A DNA stretch of 39,059 nucleotides from Actinomycetes bacterium (GTDB taxonomy: Bacteria > Actinomycetota > Acidimicrobiia > Acidimicrobiales > Acidimicrobiaceae). The stretch lies in the NCBI GenBank assembly GCA_021785255.1, contig JAJYGA010000045.1, positions 1-39,059 of the forward strand, read 5' to 3'. Both the position numbers and the translations under genes were made by a program. Shown here piece after piece: positions 33,591 through 39,059 of this stretch (the stretch's first letter is position 1; each line of letters opens with the position of its first letter). The notes beneath the pieces were generated by a model that saw only the letters and a program-made list of their open reading frames with translations, did no database searches and was not told the origin of the DNA.

Positions 33591-34985
33591 TTACCACTGT
33601 GGCCAATTAGATGGAACGGAACCTGTAGGTGGGTTGTTTTGCAGAATGCCTCCTGGTGCACCAAGTGAAGAAAGCAACTGTGAAAAGTTATATCCAAATC
33701 CAGTTGAGTTGGTTCCATAGAACTGCCCGTAAATTGCAGCCATGGTCGTACCGTTGCCACCTGGATTTGCCCATCCGGTCTCTATTCCAGTCGAGCCGTT
33801 ATAGAGGGTGCCAATTACAGTGTTCGGCGTTACAGATTGGCCCGGCGTGACGGTAGGGTTGACGGACTCTGCTACATAGACAACGTCTCCGGCTGCTGGA
33901 CCGTTGGTCAAACGGTAGGAAATATAGATTCCATTAGGCCAACCGCTATTATGGGTATTCAGTACGACACCGTCACCTAGTGCATATATCGGTCCTGAAC
34001 CGTTGTAGTCAACGCCTTGGTCGATCCTCTCTGAAATTAGTCCGCTAATTGCTCTAAGTGGGTTTGCATACCCACTCGGAGCTACTGGAGGACTTGGATT
34101 TGAGTTCCCAGTGCCTTGCCCTGGCAGTGGGTCGTTACTTGCTGCCGCCTGTTGAGCTGCCGCCTGCTGAGCTGCCTGTTGAGCTGCTGCCTGCTGAGCT
34201 GCCTGCTGAGCTGCCTGTTGAGCTGCTGCCTGTTGAGCAGCCTGTTGAGCTGCCGCCTGTTGAGCTGCCGCCTGCTGAGCTGCCTGTTGAGCTGCCTGCT
34301 GAGCTGCTGCCTGTTGAGCAGCCTGTTGAGCAGCTAGCACTTTTTGTTGTTCCTGTTGAGCAACTAAGACCTGGACTTGTGAGCTTGCCGATGAGAGCTG
34401 GCTCTGTGCTTGTGCGATGTCAGCTTGTACTTTTGCTTGATAATTTTGAGCTGCAGACACTATCGACTGCTGCTGGTTCTCTAACTTATGAAGATCACCG
34501 ACCTGGACCTTCAGCTGGTTCTGTGCCAATTGATACTGGATGACTGCCTGCTGTTGAATTGAAGATACCGTAGATACGTCTTCTTGAACCACTTCGATGG
34601 AACTGGGGTTCCCTTGAGCGACAACAAACCATGAAGGAATCGATCCTCCTTGTATAAACAAGTGCACGGCCTCAGCCGAAACTTTCTGGCGAAGAATGTT
34701 GATTTCTTGCCGTTTGGCACTAATTTGACCTTGAAGCGTTGAAATACTTGATTGTGTTTGTAGTAGCTTCGCTTCGGCGTCTTGGTACTGAATCGACGCT
34801 GACTGAATCTGAACACGAAGTTGATCAATAGTGTTCGTGAGAGCGCTTACCTGTGCCTTTGCACTTTGAAGTTGGTTTGCGTACGCCTGTTGTGGTATAC
34901 CAAGAGTTGTTGCCATTACGACGAATCCAACGATTACAGCCTTTGTGCGAGGTAGTGATCGGTGTTTCGCTTTGCCTCTTGTCAT
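33591..34985 (-). CDS. Secreted coiled-coil protein with AAQQ repeat tract and degenerate M23-like domain
   Basis: A 464-residue cell-envelope protein. A signal peptide ends near AYA-NQ (residue 37). Coiled coil covers about 38-210. A low-complexity linker of repeated AAQQ/AAAQQ units follows (about 215-285), then a Pro/Ser/Gly stretch. The C-terminal domain RIDQGVDYNG...PIYALGDGVV is related to LytM/M23 peptidases. The His of the HxxxD zinc site is Gln (Q323, D326 kept), and no HxH is present, so it is probably a non-enzymatic regulator or binder of peptidoglycan hydrolases, like EnvC/FtsX partners (inference). GGAG lies 8 nt before the ATG at 34985. A sister coiled-coil protein with an active-type NlpC domain lies at 37554. 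Confidence 0.8.
   Translation of the reverse strand: MTRGKAKHRSLPRTKAVIVGFVVMATTLGIPQQAYANQLQSAKAQVSALTNTIDQLRVQIQSASIQYQDAEAKLLQTQSSISTLQGQISAKRQEINILRQKVSAEAVHLFIQGGSIPSWFVVAQGNPSSIEVVQEDVSTVSSIQQQAVIQYQLAQNQLKVQVGDLHKLENQQQSIVSAAQNYQAKVQADIAQAQSQLSSASSQVQVLVAQQEQQKVLAAQQAAQQAAAQQAAQQAAQQAAAQQAAAQQAAQQAAAQQAAQQAAQQAAAQQAAQQAAAQQAAASNDPLPGQGTGNSNPSPPVAPSGYANPLRAISGLISERIDQGVDYNGSGPIYALGDGVVLNTHNSGWPNGIYISYRLTNGPAAGDVVYVAESVNPTVTPGQSVTPNTVIGTLYNGSTGIETGWANPGGNGTTMAAIYGQFYGTNSTGFGYNFSQLLSSLGAPGGILQNNPPTGSVPSNWPQW
34141..34335 (-). repeat. Short tandem repeat encoding the AAQQ linker
   Basis: Units of 12 and 15 nt (GCTCAGCAGGCA-like on the coding strand) code for AAQQ and AAAQQ. Codons vary between units (GCC/GCT, CAG/CAA), so the array is partly degenerate, yet length variation by slippage remains likely. 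The opposite-strand frame (Glu/Leu/Pro-rich) is an artefact of the repeat. Confidence 0.85.
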
Positions 34986-34998
34986 ACGGTCTACTCCA

Positions 34999-35030
34999 AT
35001 AATATTTGAATATCGCAAGTTGTCAACTTG
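34999..35030 (-). promoter_or_regulatory. Promoter with palindrome upstream of the coiled-coil protein gene
   Basis: On the minus strand TTGACA (35026-35021), a 16-bp spacer and TATTAT (35004-34999) precede the gene. The -35 lies inside the perfect palindrome CAAGTTG-T-CAACTTG (35016-35030), a likely operator. The implied start point is only about 7 nt before the ATG, which would trim the GGAG, so either the mRNA is nearly leaderless or the real promoter is further up. Confidence 0.5.
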
Positions 35031-35232
35031 ACTTTTGTATGTCCAATTCGAACCACATTATCCGATAAAACGGGATTATTATTCAGAATTAATTCAACTG
35101 ATTACCGTACCAGCAGATATTGACACACAGCATTACCTTACGCTGGCTAGATTTAAAGCCGGTCTGTTGAGAGATAGTAGATATCAAATAGCAATTACAA
35201 GAGTCGTTTTGTATTATTTAGACATCTGTTGT

Positions 35233-36003
35233 CTAAGTTGAGCCAAATGACTTAACGTAAATGAGGACCCTATCTGTTCGGAATAGGTCGTGGGAGAGCT
35301 CGAAGGGTTGTCCGTCGACGTCTTTAGTTATTCGCGTAACGAAAAATAAAGGAGACTCCTCGCTTACGGAAAGTATTTGAGCCTCAGAAGGCTCAGCAGG
35401 GCGTACCTCAATACGCTCTGTTGCTTCAAGAGGTTTAACATTGTACTGTGACGCTAATAGTTCGTAGATGGAACCACCTAGGGGACGATCTAGAAGACCT
35501 GGGAATCGATCTGCAGGAAGAATCATATGCTCCAGGGAGATTGGAACGCCATTACCTAGCCGAATGCGAGTGATCTCAAATATGTAGTCGCCGATGGAGA
35601 TGCACAGCTGATTTGCTACTATTGCGTCAGCTTCGGTCAGCGCGGTCCGTATGACCCGCGTTCCTGCCACCATTCCCTGAGACTTCAGTAGTTGCGGCAG
35701 ACCCACGATTGAAGAAAGGTCCCGTTCTAGTCTCTTATCATTTAGATAAGTCCCGCCATTTCTGCCCTTTTCTCGTTTAATGGTGCCGGACTCCTCTAGA
35801 ATCGATAACGCTCCTCGTAGTAGGTTACGTGTGATTCCAAAGCGCTGTGCAAGTTCCCTTTCAGTCCCTATTCTCTTATCGGGACCGATCTCCCCCGAGG
35901 CGATGATCTCAGACAGCATCATGGCGACATCAGTCGCGGTCTTTTCTGAGCGAGCTATCTCGTTTTGATTAATCACTGAGGTGTCATTTTGCTCTTGCAT
36001 CAT
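35233..36003 (-). CDS. GntR-family regulator, HutC subfamily (wHTH + UTRA)
   Basis: The N-terminal winged helix-turn-helix (about 25-90) includes GTERELAQRFGITRNLLRGAL and GTIKREKGRNGGTYL (wing). The C-terminal UTRA ligand-binding domain (about 110-250) has the SLEHMILPADRFPGL strand and ELSHDLFRTDRVLIYV end, typical of regulators sensing amino acids, sugars or amines. At 256 aa it is a normal size. Two consecutive ATGs (36003, 36000) have no ribosome site, but a good promoter ends just ahead, so the message is probably leaderless. An inverted repeat brackets this promoter, suggesting autoregulation. The upstream gene on the same strand is a hydroxylysine-kinase-like phosphotransferase, a candidate target. 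Confidence 0.9.
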   Translation of the reverse strand: MMQEQNDTSVINQNEIARSEKTATDVAMMLSEIIASGEIGPDKRIGTERELAQRFGITRNLLRGALSILEESGTIKREKGRNGGTYLNDKRLERDLSSIVGLPQLLKSQGMVAGTRVIRTALTEADAIVANQLCISIGDYIFEITRIRLGNGVPISLEHMILPADRFPGLLDRPLGGSIYELLASQYNVKPLEATERIEVRPAEPSEAQILSVSEESPLFFVTRITKDVDGQPFELSHDLFRTDRVLIYVKSFGST

Positions 36004-36011
36004 CTGTAACA

Positions 36012-36050
36012 ATCGTACACAAGAAGATTGAGGTTGTCAGGTTCTTGTGT
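36012..36050 (-). promoter_or_regulatory. gntR promoter with flanking 9-bp inverted repeat
   Basis: On the minus strand CTGACA (36040-36035), 17 bp, TACGAT (36017-36012). ACACAAGAA (36017-36025) and TTCTTGTGT (36042-36050) are perfect complements, one arm overlapping the -10 edge and the other lying just upstream of the -35. The predicted start point, about 36005, almost meets the ATG at 36003. Confidence 0.65.
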
Positions 36051-36071
36051 GTGCATTATTTACTAAATACC

Positions 36072-37049
36072 CTAAAAGGTCGTGAGATTGCCCTTTAGGA
36101 ATCTGTCAGCTAAAGCTAGTGTATCACCAACAAATATCGGTTCTAGTTGTTGGCAGATGGGCACCATTGGATGAGACTGTATCCATCCAAGCAGCAAAAG
36201 GCGCCGAAACATCACTAGTGACCAGATGATTCCTTTATCCCACTGCGACAACGGGCGAACAGACTCATAACCTTGCAACCACATTGCCAATATATCTGGA
36301 ACCTGCTCTTTGTGTTCAAAGAAACTAACGGTCGTTGCTAAGTCGTACATGAACCAACCGTATCCCGAGTCGTCAAAGTCTATGAGGGTTGGTTGGAGCT
36401 CATTGACGGACCAAATTATGTTTGAAAGTCTCATATCGGCATGGATCAAGCCGAATCTGTCCCTTGTCCTACCGTAGTTCGCAAGAGAGGTAACGACTGA
36501 TTCCTCTACGGCATGAAGATACTTTTTGTCTATGGTGTCTAAATATGCAGACCACGGCCCCCACCTTGGGTTGCCTCCGAAGGCATCCTCGAGATCCCAG
36601 GTGAATCTGCTAAACCATGGCGGTTTGTTCCATTTTAAGGTGTGTAAGTGTAAGGTAGCAGCCACAACCCCGAGAGTATGAAATCGATCTACCGAGTCTT
36701 CATCGGTAAGCTCGACTCCCTCGACGTATTGAGACACCACGCAGTAGCGTGTGCTCCCATCATCGGTTGTTGTCTCTGTAAGGTACTGAGCTTTGTCGTT
36801 CATGACTACCTTGGGTACAGCGACTTTGGTGCATCTCGAAAGTGAGTTGATCCACGCAAGTTCAGACAGGATCGATAAGCGATCGTGATAGTTGGTTCGG
36901 TGAACTCGAAGAACATGTGTCGGGATGCCACGTTCATTGATAATCCTAAAGGTGAAGTTTTCAGAGATATTGATAAGTTCAAGCTTGTGTTCTGCGAACT
37001 GTCGGAAGGCTCTGAGCGCAAGCGAAGCGGCCTGCCACGTATTGTCCAT
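36072..37049 (-). CDS. APH-family phosphotransferase (hydroxylysine kinase/homoserine kinase II-like)
   Basis: A small-molecule kinase of the aminoglycoside phosphotransferase fold: ISENFTFRI and VLRVHRTNYH in the N-lobe, Brenner's motif LIHADMRLSN (D205, N210), metal-binding IDFDDSGYGW (D224) followed by FMYDLA. This version, with DFDDxGxGW, is seen in proteins annotated as hydroxylysine kinase (AGPHD1) or SrkA-like kinases. The ATG 37049 gives 326 aa and places the conserved N-terminus correctly; the frame is open to a GTG at 37139. The ribosome site is weak (GAAGAA). The GntR regulator gene begins 69 bp downstream on the same strand. No aminotransferase class III phospholyase partner is near, so the substrate is open. 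Confidence 0.85.
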   Translation of the reverse strand: MDNTWQAASLALRAFRQFAEHKLELINISENFTFRIINERGIPTHVLRVHRTNYHDRLSILSELAWINSLSRCTKVAVPKVVMNDKAQYLTETTTDDGSTRYCVVSQYVEGVELTDEDSVDRFHTLGVVAATLHLHTLKWNKPPWFSRFTWDLEDAFGGNPRWGPWSAYLDTIDKKYLHAVEESVVTSLANYGRTRDRFGLIHADMRLSNIIWSVNELQPTLIDFDDSGYGWFMYDLATTVSFFEHKEQVPDILAMWLQGYESVRPLSQWDKGIIWSLVMFRRLLLLGWIQSHPMVPICQQLEPIFVGDTLALADRFLKGNLTTF

Positions 37050-37152
37050 GTTTTCTTCAGTCACCAGAAAACAAACTACAAGATGCTTGAGCAAGATTGT
37101 GCCCGAATCATCATCTCCAGATGTGGTCAAGAAGGACACTCTGGATCTCGCG

Positions 37153-37166
37153 GAGAAACGTTTCTC
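37153..37166. promoter_or_regulatory. 14-bp perfect palindrome upstream of the phosphotransferase
   Basis: GAGAAACGTTTCTC is fully self-complementary and lies about 100 bp before ATG 37049 (14 bp before the alternative GTG). It may be an operator for a dimeric regulator; its sequence differs from the inverted repeat at the gntR promoter. Confidence 0.4.
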
Positions 37167-37197
37167 TTTGCATAGTCTTGTAGAACTAGCAAACGCG

Positions 37198-37237
37198 AAA
37201 CCAAGGTCGATACTTTGTAGTTGCTATCGCTTGGTTT
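37198..37237. repeat. Bulged stem-loop AAACCAAG-gt-CGATA / TATCG-CTTGGTTT
   Basis: Thirteen base pairs interrupted by a 2-nt bulge, with a 12-nt loop. It sits upstream of the phosphotransferase and downstream of nothing obvious, so it may be an RNA structure or the footprint of a lost element. No T-run follows. Confidence 0.45.
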
Positions 37238-37553
37238 GCTCACAGTTCCTATCGACCTACCATAAGCGTGATGAGCAAGGAAGTGAACATCTTTTTAGAT
37301 GGAAGTCAAACTTTGCTTGCAGTTCAGATTACGGCTGCAATCTGGAACTGAGCGCACAGCATTGCGGGGTGGTAGGTTTGGTGCAATTTACGTTAACGTC
37401 AGGAAAGTCGACCATATTATATGTGAGCTTTTCGGTCAATAACTGCATCAAAAAGCCTATAGACACGACTGCTAGACTTCTTTGGCGACCCCTCTGAATG
37501 TTGGCATTGCAGTTGTAGCTAACTAGTCATTTGCGCATATGGGCTCTATTGTA

Positions 37554-38669
37554 CTAACCGGTTACTTGTCCAAAAGCTGATGGTGTGCCATCCCAACTGA
37601 TGGGAACTACGTGAATAGGCCATTGAGGGTCGTCTGCAACTACCATCTTTCCACCACCTATGTACATTGCTACGTGATAGGGCAACATTCCGAAGAAGAT
37701 GAGATCACCGGGTTGAAGTTGGGAGTAACTTATACGCTGAGTAACTTGATATTGCATCGCGGCGTTGTGTGGCAGTGAGATACCAGCTTGTTGATATGCC
37801 CACATCATAAGGCCGGAGCAATCAAATCCCACTGAAGGACTTGCACCTCCCCAGACATAAGGCTTCCCTTGCATGCTAAGGGCAGCATTTAGTGCAATCT
37901 GCATGGCTTGGGTTATTGGAGCACTCGTTGCCGGAGCCTTATAACTGGGCATAGCGGAGGGTGCTAATACCTTCTGAGCAGCCTTCTGTTGCTGTTGCTG
38001 CAGAGCGAGAGCGGCCTGAGCAGCCTTTTCTCGGGCAATCTGTTGTTGCTGCAGTTGCTGTTGAACCAACGTTGCTATCTGGCCTTTTACGCTAGCTAAA
38101 AGGCTTTGGTCCTGCGCGGTTGCATTTTGCGCCTGTTGAGCTGCGTCTTTAACTTGAGCTACCTGGTTTTGAGCTTGAGACTGTTCAGTGGTCAATTTGG
38201 CTTGCTCCAGTGAGAGCTCTGCGTTAGCCTGTTGGTATCCCGTTACGAGATCTTGTTGGTTCATAGAGACCGAAGCAAGGAAAGACTGTGAAAGAGTTGC
38301 CTGCGTGGCAGTTCCTTGAAGTACGCTCACGAGAGTTGAAGCACCACCCATGTTCATATAGCTAGCTATCGCCTCTTGAGAAAGTTGCTGTTTTATTGCG
38401 TCTACCTTCGCCTGTTGCTGGGCGATCTGTTGTTTTACCGTCGCAATGTTGGTATTGATTTGCTGAAGCTGAGATTGTGCATAGTCGTACTTTTCCGCAT
38501 AGATTGCAACCTCGTTGTTCAGTTGACTTATTTGACTGGCAATACTCGCGGCCTGTGCTTGCAGTGAACCCATGGTCTGGGCTTGAGCGGGTTGCGAGAC
38601 TGACGCTTGTTGAACGAAAGGCGCTGCCGCAATTAGCGCGGGAGCTAGTACTCTAATAGACTTTTTCAT
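37554..38669 (-). CDS. Secreted NlpC/P60 peptidoglycan endopeptidase (RipA-like)
   Basis: A 371-residue exported hydrolase: signal peptide ending near AQA-QT (residue about 31), a long Gln-rich coiled coil (about 35-235) that probably blocks or positions the enzyme, and a C-terminal NlpC/P60 domain. The Cys nucleophile is C284 in VGFDCSGLMMWAY and the His is H332 in PYHVAMYIGGGK. The third polar position (usually His/Asn/Glu about 12 residues on) reads Val in KMVVADDP. Expected activity: cutting D-Glu-diaminopimelate bonds during cell division or growth. GGTGGA 6 nt before ATG 38669 sets the start. A palindrome lies in its promoter. Confidence 0.9.
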   Translation of the reverse strand: MKKSIRVLAPALIAAAPFVQQASVSQPAQAQTMGSLQAQAASIASQISQLNNEVAIYAEKYDYAQSQLQQINTNIATVKQQIAQQQAKVDAIKQQLSQEAIASYMNMGGASTLVSVLQGTATQATLSQSFLASVSMNQQDLVTGYQQANAELSLEQAKLTTEQSQAQNQVAQVKDAAQQAQNATAQDQSLLASVKGQIATLVQQQLQQQQIAREKAAQAALALQQQQQKAAQKVLAPSAMPSYKAPATSAPITQAMQIALNAALSMQGKPYVWGGASPSVGFDCSGLMMWAYQQAGISLPHNAAMQYQVTQRISYSQLQPGDLIFFGMLPYHVAMYIGGGKMVVADDPQWPIHVVPISWDGTPSAFGQVTG

Positions 38670-38727
38670 CTGCTGTCCACCTGTTCTCGATGACTCGGGT
38701 CTTGCGGTCTGACGCATATCGTGAACG

Positions 38728-38761
38728 ATCATACCAGGGTAGTTCTGGGAATTATTCCCAG
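38728..38761 (-). promoter_or_regulatory. NlpC gene promoter: extended -10 with upstream palindrome
   Basis: On the minus strand TGG-TATGAT (38736-38728) forms an extended -10. No good -35 is seen; its place is taken by the perfect palindrome CTGGGAAT-T-ATTCCCAG (38745-38761). A regulator binding there could activate or repress this cell-wall hydrolase gene. The leader would be about 50 nt. Confidence 0.5.
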
Positions 38762-38926
38762 TTTTGAAGGTTATTTGTGGATAACTCTCGAAATATATCG
38801 ACTGAAGTGCTACTTCTTTGGGAATATTAAATTTAACAAACTAACGAGCAACTGTTACTAGGAGTTTGCCGAGCTTTTAGCGTACAACCCGTCTTTTTAG
38901 CAGAGGTGTTTGACTTCCATGAGTTG

Positions 38927-39059
38927 TTATCCAACTTTGGGCGGCTGTATGGGATTCACATCGCCAACTCCTGTTATTTGAAAGTTGTAAGTCTGTGTTT
39001 GAGGGGACGCCACGCCCCCGATCCCTTGAACCAGCGAAAGCAAAGCCCCGGTTTGTGAA
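38927..39059 (-). CDS. C-terminus of an unidentified protein, cut by the window edge
   Basis: On the minus strand an open frame enters from the right edge and ends at TAA (38929-38927). The visible 43-44 residues end GVGDVNPIQPPKVG and contain LLSLVQGIGGVASPQ and TYNFQITG. The mix of hydrophobic helix and beta-like tail looks coding. The family is not recognised; a secreted or pilus/assembly protein is only a guess. The gap to the NlpC start (257 bp) holds that gene's promoter. Confidence 0.5.
   Translation of the reverse strand, partial: SQTGALLSLVQGIGGVASPQTQTYNFQITGVGDVNPIQPPKVG

Larger units (their letters stand above)
37050..37553. other. 504-bp gap holding a palindrome and a stem-loop
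   Basis: No gene is recognised between the NlpC gene stop and the phosphotransferase start. Two structures stand out: a 14-bp palindrome (37153-37166) and a stem-loop (37198-37237), both upstream of the phosphotransferase. Remaining sequence, 37240-37553, is AT-rich with only short frames. Confidence 0.4.

Noticed and set aside
34141-34335. Possible CRISPR-like array
   Set aside because: Units are 12-15 nt without spacers and encode a protein linker in frame.
34058-34543. 161-codon plus-strand frame rich in Glu, Leu and Pro
   Set aside because: It is the complement of the AAQQ repeat tract; repetitive GCTCAG-type DNA keeps several frames open. The minus-strand frame has a signal peptide, coiled coil and C-terminal domain.
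35035-35241. 68-codon plus-strand frame between gntR and the coiled-coil protein gene
   Set aside because: It starts within the minus-strand promoter, has no ribosome site, and looks like non-coding AT-rich DNA.

Overview
The window reads like a chromosomal segment of a mesic-GC actinobacterium. Supporting signs are a RipA-like NlpC/P60 hydrolase with a Gln/Ala-rich coiled coil, an MscL with a C-terminal zinc ribbon, a GlnA4-like ligase/ALDH/SDR operon of the kind found in mycobacteria, and some genes with no Shine-Dalgarno sequence right behind a good -10 box. Acidimicrobiia is my guess for the class, but that is inference and not shown by a marker gene. No rRNA, tRNA or CRISPR array was recognised.

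Layout. 1-1605: a tnpB-only IS1341/IS605-type element whose nuclease gene carries one in-frame TGA, followed by an omega-RNA-like 3' hairpin. 1626-4002: urease accessory genes ureF (minus) and ureG-ureD (plus), with no urease structural genes nearby. 4030-7360 (minus): EamA exporter, class V PLP enzyme and a MalY/PatB C-S lyase. 7477-8668: MscL and a GrpB-like protein. 8874-13081 (minus): an acyl-CoA ligase and an orphan xanthine-dehydrogenase/CoxL-type large subunit, divergent from an acyl-CoA dehydrogenase (13199-14443).

14744-28487 looks like an amine/amino-acid utilisation region. It has a gamma-glutamyl ligase-aldehyde dehydrogenase-SDR operon (plus strand). A minus-strand operon follows, with a dimethylglycine/sarcosine dehydrogenase-like protein (FAD + GcvT), a cysteine-synthase-like PLP enzyme and a second FAD oxidoreductase equivalent to the first one's FAD half. 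A plus-strand group then holds a choline-kinase-like kinase, a HAD phosphatase, an APC permease behind a near-consensus promoter, and an EamA transporter preceded by a Cys-rich 35-codon leader ORF inside a 13-bp hairpin.

28538-33139 is visibly richer in G+C. It encodes a GlcD-type FAD 2-hydroxyacid dehydrogenase, a benzoylformate-decarboxylase-like ThDP enzyme (TAATG overlap) and an FMN 2-hydroxyacid oxidase. Together these could oxidise both enantiomers of a 2-hydroxyacid and decarboxylate the 2-oxoacid, as in mandelate catabolism. The true substrate is unknown.

33591-39059 (minus strand): a secreted coiled-coil protein with an AAQQ repeat tract and a degenerate M23 domain; a GntR/UTRA regulator with a probable autoregulated, nearly leaderless promoter; a hydroxylysine-kinase-like phosphotransferase; a secreted NlpC/P60 endopeptidase; and the C-terminus of one more gene cut by the window edge.
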